Position numbers and translations under genes: made by a program. Shown here piece by piece: positions 1 through 7,043 of a stretch of DNA of 34,429 bases (position 1 is its first letter; every line of letters begins with the position of its first letter). The notes below the pieces were generated by a model, which saw nothing but the letters and a program-made list of their open reading frames with translations, was not told the DNA's origin and made no database searches. This DNA comes from Clostridia bacterium (GTDB lineage Bacteria > Bacillota > Clostridia > UBA1212 > UBA1255), in NCBI GenBank assembly GCA_017560765.1, contig JAFZEI010000058.1, forward strand, positions 1 to 34,429, written 5' to 3'.

Positions 1-645
1 AGTGGCGCAGGACACAGCGGAGAAGGCAGCGCCATGTTTATTAGGAGTTTGATTGCCAATAAAAAAATTTCCGAGGTAAAAAATTATATGCCTGCAGAAG
101 CTTTTGCGATTTTGCAAAGAGAATTGAGCGATGGCAGGTGTCCTGTATATTCAAAGGATTTTGATAAAATTGTTATAGCCGACTTGCGTCGGCTTGGTGT
201 GGAGGGTTTACGTAATAGACCTTTTGTAAGTGAAGGACTGGAATATAAGATTTATGATGCGGCATGTAGGTGCAGTACTTTTGAAGAATTGGTGGCAGAA
301 TGCACATCGAAAAGGTATACTGCTTCTCGAATACGACGCATAGTTTTTGCGTCTACCCTGGGAATTTTGCGCCAAAATGTGACTGCGCCTGTACCGTACA
401 TCAGAGTTTTGGGAATGAGACGGAATTGCGGCGCCCTTATGGACTTGCTGCAACATAATGCCTCTGTCCCTGTAATTTTATCTAAAGCAAAGTTTTTGCA
501 CCGACAAGAGTGCGCAGAAAAGAACATTGTCACCGAGCTTTTTAAAATTGAAAACAATACGGCAGATTTGTATTCGCTTGCTTTTTCCGATTCAAAAAGT
601 AGGGTCGGAGCTACTGAATTAACGCATCCTCTTATTTTTGTATGA
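1..645 (+). CDS. tmcAL: tRNA(Met) cytidine acetate ligase TmcAL, C-terminal part (cut by window edge)
   Basis: The reading frame is open from base 1, so the ATG at 34 is internal and the gene begins outside the window. The visible 214 codons match the C-terminal half of the YlbM/TmcAL family: a region after the nucleotidyltransferase core (GEGSAMFIRSLI), then the helical segment with SEGLEYKIYDAACRCSTFEELV, KRYTASRIRRIVFASTLGI and PYIRVLGM, which are typical of this family. Family members use acetate and ATP to make N4-acetylcytidine at the wobble position of elongator tRNA-Met. The N-terminal ATP-binding site is not visible. No clear terminator hairpin follows. The next gene starts 287 bases downstream and probably has its own promoter. 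Confidence 0.88.
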   Translation, partial: SGAGHSGEGSAMFIRSLIANKKISEVKNYMPAEAFAILQRELSDGRCPVYSKDFDKIVIADLRRLGVEGLRNRPFVSEGLEYKIYDAACRCSTFEELVAECTSKRYTASRIRRIVFASTLGILRQNVTAPVPYIRVLGMRRNCGALMDLLQHNASVPVILSKAKFLHRQECAEKNIVTELFKIENNTADLYSLAFSDSKSRVGATELTHPLIFV

Positions 646-850
646 GTTAATCTGTTTTCTTCATGCCAAAAGCAGTTCTTAATAAACAACTGATGGGTTT
701 CGGCGGTTTGATTACTATTACTTTCATTTTGCACCTCAATTAGAATTAATTGCGTTTGTTACATTATATTGTTTTGCGTAAAAATGTGTTCGCAGAAGCC
801 AAAAAAACGAAAATTAAATGATTAATATTTTTGGAAAAATAAGGGTTAAA

Positions 851-883
851 TTGTTGAGATTATATTTGATTTATGATAATATT
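851..883 (+). promoter_or_regulatory. Possible sigma-A promoter for the fchA-folD operon
   Basis: The 287-base gap between tmcAL and fchA is very AT-rich and contains no convincing gene. A TTGTTG or TTGAGA element at 851-859, followed by overlapping GATAAT/TAATAT elements at 875-883 with an 18-base spacer, could be -35 and -10 boxes about 50 bases before the fchA start. In DNA this AT-rich such matches arise by chance, so this is tentative. Confidence 0.3.
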
Positions 884-932
884 ACCAACGTTATATATAT
901 AGGGTGTAAACCGAATAACAGGGAGATTGAAT

Positions 933-1550
933 ATGAATAATTTAACTATAAAACAATTTATGGAAAATTTAAGCACAGAGGCGCCCGTTCCGGGAGGCGG
1001 AGGTGCGTCTGCCCTTGTAGGAAGTGTCAGTGCTGCTCTTTGTTCCATGGTAGCATCACTTACTAACGGGAAAAAGAAATATGCAGAATTTCAATGTGAT
1101 ATTGAGCGCATTTTGAAAGAAACATCAGTAATTATCAATAATATGCAATCCTTAATAAACAAGGACGCAGAAGTTTTTGAACCACTTTCAAAGGCGTACG
1201 GCATTCCGAAGGACGATCCTACAAGAAATGAAGTTTTGGAGCAAGCTTTACGGCTCGCTTGCAGCGCGCCTATGGAGATTTTGCTTGAAGCATGTAAAAT
1301 AGTGCCGATTTTAGAAGAATTAACCATTAAAGGCTCTAAAATAGCTCTTAGCGATGTTGGTGTAGCAGCTACCATGTGTCAATCAGCAATACAGGGCGGA
1401 GTATTAAATGTTTATATAAATACGAGACTTATGAAAGACAGAGCTTTTGCACAAAAAACTGATGAACAGGCAAAAAAAATCTGTATGGAATATATTCCCA
1501 GATGTGAGAAAGTTTATAAATTTGTTGAGGAACATTTGACTACGATATAA
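933..1550 (+). CDS. fchA: Cyclodeaminase/cyclohydrolase family protein (FchA-like methenyl-THF cyclohydrolase)
   Basis: This 205-residue protein belongs to the formimidoyltetrahydrofolate cyclodeaminase/FchA family. It has the glycine-rich N-terminal motif APVPGGGGASALVGSVSAAL, then KDAEVFEPLSKAYGIP and a C-terminal SDVGVAATMCQSAIQGG segment, and an all-helical composition of about 200 residues as usual for the family. Members either deaminate formimino-THF or hydrolyse 5,10-methenyl-THF to 10-formyl-THF. It sits 15 bases before folD, which favours the one-carbon cyclohydrolase role. No histidine-degradation genes are visible. The ATG at 933 is preferred over the TTG at 927 because GGGAG at 921-925 is well spaced from it. 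The neighbouring FolD appears to lack the cyclohydrolase lysine, so this protein may supply that activity. Confidence 0.87.
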   Translation: MNNLTIKQFMENLSTEAPVPGGGGASALVGSVSAALCSMVASLTNGKKKYAEFQCDIERILKETSVIINNMQSLINKDAEVFEPLSKAYGIPKDDPTRNEVLEQALRLACSAPMEILLEACKIVPILEELTIKGSKIALSDVGVAATMCQSAIQGGVLNVYINTRLMKDRAFAQKTDEQAKKICMEYIPRCEKVYKFVEEHLTTI

Positions 1551-1565
1551 TAGGGAGGGGCAGAA

Positions 1566-2414
1566 ATGACGGAAATGCGTGGCGCGCCGGTAGCAACGGC
1601 GATTACGGATGTTTGCAAAGAAAAAATTGCAAAATTAAAAGAAAAGGGTATAGTACCTACATTGGCAATAGTGAGAGTTGGTAATAAAGGTGCTGACGAA
1701 GCATACGAAAAAGGCGCAGAAAAACGATTTTTTTCTGCAGGTGCAGATGTAAAAAAATACATTTTGCCGGAGGATGCATCACAAGAAGATTTAGAAAAGA
1801 CTATAAAAAGTATAAATGATGATAATGGTATTCACGGAATACTTTTATTCAGACCGCTTCCCAAGCATATGGACGAAGACAGAATTAAACAGTTAATATC
1901 TATGAAAAAAGATATTGACGGTATGTCCTATGCAGGACTTGGCAGTCTTATTGCATCAAAAGGCGGAAAGAACCAGTCTTACGCCCCATGTACACCAACT
2001 GCTGTGATTGAAATGTTGGATTATTACGGTATAGATGTTACTGGAAAAAAGATAGCGGTTGTGGGTAGAAGTTCCGTAGTGGGACTTCCGCTTGCTGTGA
2101 TGCTTATTAACAAAAATGCAACTGTAACTGTTTGTCATACAAAGACAAAAAATATGCAAGAAGAATGCCGAAATGCCGATATAATTATAGCGGCTGCGGG
2201 AAAAGCCAATGTTGTGGGAGAGGAACACTTTTCCGAAGGACAAGTGCTTATAGACGTTGGTATAAACTTTGTTGATGGCAAGATGTGCGGAGATATGGAT
2301 TATCAAGCAGCAATAAAATATGCATCGGCAGTAACACCCGTTCCGGGCGGTGTAGGAGCTGTAACTACATCGGTGCTTCTTAAGCATACTGTAAACAGTG
2401 CAGAAAATATTTGA
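1566..2414 (+). CDS. folD: FolD-family methylene-THF dehydrogenase, probably without cyclohydrolase activity
   Basis: The 282-residue protein is colinear with FolD. The N-terminal catalytic domain contains KKDIDGMS and the PCTPTAVIEML motif. The NAD(P)-binding domain carries VVGRSSVVGLPLAVML, and the C-terminus has TPVPGGVGAVTTSVLL. FolD oxidises 5,10-methylene-THF and usually also hydrolyses methenyl-THF. The active-site stretch normally reads Y-x-x-x-K, and the lysine (Lys56 in human MTHFD1) is needed for cyclohydrolase. Here it reads AYEKGAEKR, placing Ala at the lysine position. The usual VQLPLP (Gln100) reads LFRPLP. The Asp of DxDG is kept. I infer a dehydrogenase-only enzyme working with the adjacent FchA. 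GGGAGGGG at 1552-1559 is a strong ribosome binding site. Confidence 0.93.
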   Translation: MTEMRGAPVATAITDVCKEKIAKLKEKGIVPTLAIVRVGNKGADEAYEKGAEKRFFSAGADVKKYILPEDASQEDLEKTIKSINDDNGIHGILLFRPLPKHMDEDRIKQLISMKKDIDGMSYAGLGSLIASKGGKNQSYAPCTPTAVIEMLDYYGIDVTGKKIAVVGRSSVVGLPLAVMLINKNATVTVCHTKTKNMQEECRNADIIIAAAGKANVVGEEHFSEGQVLIDVGINFVDGKMCGDMDYQAAIKYASAVTPVPGGVGAVTTSVLLKHTVNSAENI

Positions 2415-2444
2415 AAATTTTATTATAGGGAGTATGAGTTAAGG

Positions 2445-4241
2445 ATGAAAGATTTAAAAACAAGAAATGAAATAGATGATATTTATAAGTGGCGTTTAGA
2501 GGATATGTTTGAAACTGCTGAAGAATGGCAAAAAGCGGCAGATGAGGCAGAATCTCAAATCGTAAAAATGGCAAAACATCGTGGCAAATTCACAAAGACA
2601 GGAGCAGCTTTGTATTCTTGTATAAGCGAAATGTACGAGTTGAGCCGTAAAATAATGAAGATTTATGTGTATGCACACATGAAACGCGACGAAGACAGTA
2701 CGAATGCCAAATCACAGGAATTGGCAGGTAAAGCAGATTATTTGATAACAAAATTTTCGGAGGCTACGTCTTTTTTTGAACCGGAGCTTTTGCGACTTGA
2801 AAGCAAGAGAATCGAAGCGATGGCCAGAAAAACATCGAAATTGAGAGAGTATTCTTTTGTTATAGATGAAATTATGCGCAAAAAAGCTCATGTATTAAGT
2901 CCCGGTGAAGAAAAGATTTTAGCTATGTCCGGTGAGGCTACTTCCACAGGACAGGATGTTTTTATGATGTTCAATAATGCGGATATTAAGTTTGAGCCAT
3001 TTTCTGATGAGCAAGGTGAAAAAACAGAACTTACTATTGGCAGATATGTAAAATTTCTTGAATCACGCGACAGAAATGTAAGAAGAAGAGCTTTTCGCTC
3101 AATGTATGAAGCATACGGAATGCACAAGAACACTTTGGCGGCAGCGTATGCAGGTAATGTTAAAGCCGATGCGTTTTATTCCAGAGTACGCAAGTACAAA
3201 TCCAGCTTTTTGGCAGCATTGTACCAAGATAATGTTCCGTCAAAAGTATATAACGGTCTTATAAAGTCAGTGCATGATCATATTCATTTGTTGACACAAT
3301 ATTTGGAAATAAGAAAAAGAGTGTTAAGCATACAGAAGGTTCACATGTATGACTTGTATGTTCCTCTTGTTAAAATGCCCGCAAAGACATATACATTTGA
3401 AGAAGCACGACAAATTGTAACAGAAGCATTAAAGCCTTTGGGAGAGGATTACTGCAAGGCACTGGAACATGCGTTTTCAGACGGTTGGATAGATGTTTGC
3501 GAGAATAAAGGTAAACGTGTGGGTGCGTATTCTTGGGGCTGTTATGATAGCCACCCTTATGTTTTGCTTAATTGGCAAGGAACTGTAAAGGACGTATTTA
3601 CATTAGCTCATGAGCTTGGTCATGCGATGCACTCGTATTACAGTAATTTAACACAGCCGGTTCAATATGCAAGTTACAAGATTTTTGTGGCCGAAGTAGC
3701 TTCTACGGTTAATGAAAATCTTTTAATGGAATATATGCTTAAGAACAGTAAGGATGATATAGAAAAGGCATTTTTGCTTAATCATTATCTTGAAGAATTC
3801 AGAGCAACAGTTTACAGACAGACAATGTTTGCCGAATTTGAAAAAAAGGCACACAAGCTGTATGAAAAAGGTGGCGTACTTACTTGCGAATCTCTTTCTG
3901 CGATATACATGAAAATTCAACATCAATTCTTTAAAAAAGTAGTAAAAATTGATGATGAGATTGCTCTGGAATGGGCAAGAATCCCGCATTTTTACACTTC
4001 GTATTATGTTTATAAATATGCTACGGGATTTTCTGCCGCAACACATCTTGCGTCAGGTATTTTGAGCGGAGATAAAAAGAAAAGAACGGCTTATTTGAAT
4101 TTCCTTAAGAGCGGGGGATCGGATTATCCGATAGAGCTTCTGAAAAAAGCCGGCGTTGATTTATCAACTACAGAGCCGATTAATGCCGCTTTTGATGTGT
4201 TTGAGGAGAAGCTTAATCAATTTGAGGATTTGATGTTGTAA
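2445..4241 (+). CDS. pepF: Oligoendopeptidase F (M3 family zinc metallopeptidase)
   Basis: This 598-residue protein has the length and layout of M3B oligoendopeptidase F. The N-terminal helical region (about 1-200) includes YKWRLEDMFETAEEWQ, characteristic of PepF. The zinc site is TLAHELGHAMHSYYS near residues 383-397 (HExxH), and the third ligand lies downstream in the segment FVAEVASTVNENLL. The C-terminal segment IPHFYTSYYVYKYATGFSAA is typical of M3 substrate-binding tyrosines. It cleaves short peptides in the cytoplasm and has a housekeeping role in peptide turnover. No signal peptide is present. It lies 30 bases after folD and only one base before the next gene, consistent with an operon. 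Confidence 0.95.
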   Translation: MKDLKTRNEIDDIYKWRLEDMFETAEEWQKAADEAESQIVKMAKHRGKFTKTGAALYSCISEMYELSRKIMKIYVYAHMKRDEDSTNAKSQELAGKADYLITKFSEATSFFEPELLRLESKRIEAMARKTSKLREYSFVIDEIMRKKAHVLSPGEEKILAMSGEATSTGQDVFMMFNNADIKFEPFSDEQGEKTELTIGRYVKFLESRDRNVRRRAFRSMYEAYGMHKNTLAAAYAGNVKADAFYSRVRKYKSSFLAALYQDNVPSKVYNGLIKSVHDHIHLLTQYLEIRKRVLSIQKVHMYDLYVPLVKMPAKTYTFEEARQIVTEALKPLGEDYCKALEHAFSDGWIDVCENKGKRVGAYSWGCYDSHPYVLLNWQGTVKDVFTLAHELGHAMHSYYSNLTQPVQYASYKIFVAEVASTVNENLLMEYMLKNSKDDIEKAFLLNHYLEEFRATVYRQTMFAEFEKKAHKLYEKGGVLTCESLSAIYMKIQHQFFKKVVKIDDEIALEWARIPHFYTSYYVYKYATGFSAATHLASGILSGDKKKRTAYLNFLKSGGSDYPIELLKKAGVDLSTTEPINAAFDVFEEKLNQFEDLML

Positions 4242-4242
4242 T

Positions 4243-4956
4243 ATGAGAAATGAGTTTGATGGAGTTGTAATTGAAAAGCAACAAGTTCTTTGCGATGCTG
4301 TAAATTGTCATAATTTGAGCATAAAAGGCATCGGAGAATTTCGTTCTGAGGTAGAAGCGGATTTTGTTGATATTTCAGGTGAAGCATGCTTTGAATCTTA
4401 TATAACGTGTGATAAAATGACTGTAAGAAACAGGTGTGTTTGTAAGAGTACGCTTTTGACTACATCGCTCAGAATAATCGGTGTTATGGCAGTGTACGGC
4501 AAGCTGAATTCCGAAAATGTAATTGTGCATGGTGCGCTGAAATTTCGTGGCAATTTAAGAGCATATTCTTTTTTGGTGAGGCAAGGTTCGCTGGCCAAAG
4601 GCAGTGCAAAGCTCAAAACATCAAACTGTGTTATAAACGGAGTTCTTAATAATTCCGGTGAAGTTACAGCAAATGAATTTAAAATTTGCAGTAACAAAAT
4701 GTCAAGAATTCAGGAAATACGGACGGATAAATTTAGTGTTAAATTAAATCCCGATTGCGAAAAGCCTGATGATGAGTTTTTACTCTCGTGTGATTTTGTA
4801 GATTGCTTTGAGGCTGATTTGGAATATTGTAATATTGATAAGCTTTATTGTGATAGTGCAATTATAAGAAAAGGCTGTACGATTCATGAGATTTTGTACA
4901 GAGACAGTATTGAAATTGAGCCCGGAGCTCATGTGGAAAGGTTGTCCAGAACATGA
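4243..4956 (+). CDS. Cysteine-rich bactofilin-like (polymer-forming cytoskeletal) protein
   Basis: The 237-residue protein has no signal peptide or membrane segment. It shows short alternating hydrophobic/polar repeats of about 17-20 residues with Gly/Asn turns (for example DISGEACFES, VIVHGALKFRGNLRA, CVINGVLNNSGEVTA, AIIRKGCTI). Such repeats are typical of right-handed beta-helix proteins of the polymer-forming cytoskeletal (bactofilin, DUF583) group, which form filaments used as scaffolds at the membrane. It has about 14 cysteines, unusually many for a bactofilin. The stop overlaps the next ATG by four bases (ATGA), implying translational coupling to the membrane glycosyltransferase that follows. 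The assignment rests on repeat pattern only, and a more distant beta-helix protein is possible. Confidence 0.55.
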   Translation: MRNEFDGVVIEKQQVLCDAVNCHNLSIKGIGEFRSEVEADFVDISGEACFESYITCDKMTVRNRCVCKSTLLTTSLRIIGVMAVYGKLNSENVIVHGALKFRGNLRAYSFLVRQGSLAKGSAKLKTSNCVINGVLNNSGEVTANEFKICSNKMSRIQEIRTDKFSVKLNPDCEKPDDEFLLSCDFVDCFEADLEYCNIDKLYCDSAIIRKGCTIHEILYRDSIEIEPGAHVERLSRT

Positions 4957-7043
4957 ACAGAAAAACTGTTATTTGTATTGTTACATGTATTATTTTAGCT
5001 GTTGCTTTATCAGTCGGACTCATTTTGAGTTTTCGCAGTGATACAGCAGAATACATTAACATAGCTGAATATAACTTTGATAATGCTCAAAAAAAGTATC
5101 AGGGTTTGGAAACAAGCAGTTACAGTGGAAAAGCTACATTTAATTACAGTGAAAAAGACGGAATAGACGGCAGCGGCTGTATCGTGATAGACGTTCCGTC
5201 GGAAAAGGAAGATGCCAGATTTACGTACACGTATGATAAGGCGATTGAAAAAACGTATTACAGAATGAGTGCGTGGGTCAAAACTGTTGACGTAGGTTTA
5301 GACAGTTCTGCCATAGGAGCAAATATTTCTATCTTAAATACTTTTGAGCATTCAGTGGATTATAAAGGAGACAATGAGTGGACATATATAGAATATTATG
5401 GTAAAACTGCAAAAAATCAGACGTCTTTTACTGTGTGTTTGCGTTTGGGATTCTACAGTGGCATAAATACCGGAACTGTATATTTTGATGACTTTCAACT
5501 TGAACAGTTGGACAAGCTTCCCGAAGGAGCTTCTTACACATCTATGGAAAGCACTTTGGGCGGAGAAAGCTCTTCTGCCAAATCTAACTCGCAACATGAG
5601 AATACTATGTTAACAGCAACCATAATGGTGATTGTACTTTTACTATATTTGTGTGTTGCTTACAGATATGCCCAAAAACAAGAAAAGGATTTTTATCAGG
5701 AAGAAAGCAGAAGTATAAAAACTGCAGTAATTAATTTGATTATTATTGCTTTTGTAATAAGGTTGGTAATGTCTGTTACAATGCCGCAATGTGATATTGA
5801 TGTAAATCTTTTCCAATATTGGGCGAATACGCTTGCGGATAAGGGAATAACGGATTTTTATTCATACGCAGAGGATATAAATCTTGATTATCCGCCCCTT
5901 TTTATGTATCACTTATACTTTATGGGCATTGTGGGAAAAGCAGCAGGAATTACACAAACAGCAGCTTATGATATGCTTTTAAAATTGCCGTCGATTTTAG
6001 CAGATTGTGCAATTGCTTATTTAATATATAAAATCGCTAATAAACGAATGAATAAAAATTGGATTTTATTTGTTATGGCAATTTGGCTCTTTAATCCTAT
6101 GGTATTGTTGGATTCTGCTTGCTGGGGGCAGGTAGATTCAATACTCGCCTTGGCAATATTACTTGCAGCGTACTTCATTGAAAAAGAAAAGTACGCGTAT
6201 TCAGCAATTGCTTTGGCTTTTGCAATAACATTAAAACCACAAGGTATTTTCTTCGTTCCGATACTGGGTTATGCGTTATTGAGACAGTTGATAAAGGAAA
6301 AAGATGCTCCGCTAACGAAGAGGTTGCTCCGTTTTGCGTACAGCATCGTAGCTTTCTTTGCTACTGCAATGATAATTATTTTGCCGTTCGGTATAAAAAT
6401 GGAGGGTAATATATTTAGCTGGATCTTCAATGTGTATGTAAATACAGCAGGAGGATATTCTTATGCGACTGTTAACTCATTTAATTTCCCGTATTTACTG
6501 GGACTTAATTGGGTAAAAGACAGTGCAGAAGTTTTAGGTATGTCGTATTTTGCGTTGGGCATGTTATTGATTGTAATTATTTGCCTCCTTACCGGCGCAC
6601 TTTATATTTTCGGTAAAAAGCACAAAGTTAATGTTTATTTGCTTTCTGCAATGTGCATTTATGCTGTTACGCAGTTTGCGCCCCGTATGCATGAAAGATA
6701 TTTTTACCCCGCAATTGTACTTTTGCTTATTGCTGTAATTTATTCCAACAATAAATTAATGCTTGCCTTGTATGGATTGGTATCGGTTTCAAACTTCTAT
6801 ACCGTCCTTGAGGTAATGACAGGTTTGAGTATAGGTTCTAAGTTGATTAATACAGACTATGCTACTGCCGCATATTATTATTGGCCGCCTCTTAATACGG
6901 AAAGAGCTGCTATGGCCATTACAAACGTATTTTGTGCCGTTGCACTTATTGCAGTGGCATGTATATTGGTATTTTCAAATAATAAAACCTTCAATATGAA
7001 GATTTGGGAAGAACATGGTGACGAAAATGAAAAAGAAGAGTAA
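4953..7043 (+). CDS. Membrane GT-C glycosyltransferase (Gpi18/mannosyltransferase-like) with extracytoplasmic N-terminal module
   Basis: 696 residues. A membrane anchor at about 5-27 is followed by a roughly 160-residue extracytoplasmic beta-rich module ending GTVYFDDFQLEQL, resembling carbohydrate-binding modules of the CBM4/9 type. A second membrane segment lies near 213-233, then a multi-spanning GT-C core from about 250. The core has DIDVNLFQYWANTLADKG and DYPPLFMYHLYF in the first loops, ACWGQVDSILALAIL, and APRMHERYFYPAIVLLLIA, motifs I associate with Gpi18-like (COG5542) mannosyltransferases that use polyprenyl-phosphate sugars. It starts inside the upstream gene's stop (ATGA) and its end overlaps the next gene, which has a related N-terminal module. 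It probably glycosylates a cell-surface polymer or protein. The acceptor is unknown. Confidence 0.75.
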   Translation: MNRKTVICIVTCIILAVALSVGLILSFRSDTAEYINIAEYNFDNAQKKYQGLETSSYSGKATFNYSEKDGIDGSGCIVIDVPSEKEDARFTYTYDKAIEKTYYRMSAWVKTVDVGLDSSAIGANISILNTFEHSVDYKGDNEWTYIEYYGKTAKNQTSFTVCLRLGFYSGINTGTVYFDDFQLEQLDKLPEGASYTSMESTLGGESSSAKSNSQHENTMLTATIMVIVLLLYLCVAYRYAQKQEKDFYQEESRSIKTAVINLIIIAFVIRLVMSVTMPQCDIDVNLFQYWANTLADKGITDFYSYAEDINLDYPPLFMYHLYFMGIVGKAAGITQTAAYDMLLKLPSILADCAIAYLIYKIANKRMNKNWILFVMAIWLFNPMVLLDSACWGQVDSILALAILLAAYFIEKEKYAYSAIALAFAITLKPQGIFFVPILGYALLRQLIKEKDAPLTKRLLRFAYSIVAFFATAMIIILPFGIKMEGNIFSWIFNVYVNTAGGYSYATVNSFNFPYLLGLNWVKDSAEVLGMSYFALGMLLIVIICLLTGALYIFGKKHKVNVYLLSAMCIYAVTQFAPRMHERYFYPAIVLLLIAVIYSNNKLMLALYGLVSVSNFYTVLEVMTGLSIGSKLINTDYATAAYYYWPPLNTERAAMAITNVFCAVALIAVACILVFSNNKTFNMKIWEEHGDENEKEE

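Noticed and set aside
252-734. A 160-codon open frame on the minus strand overlapping tmcAL.
   Set aside because: It lies mostly antisense to a gene with clear family motifs, has no ribosome binding site and no recognisable domain.
1956-2387. A 143-codon minus-strand frame inside folD, and similar long minus-strand frames inside pepF and the PMT-like gene.
   Set aside because: They are antisense to genes with strong motifs, have His/Cys/Tyr-rich low-plausibility sequences and lack initiation signals.
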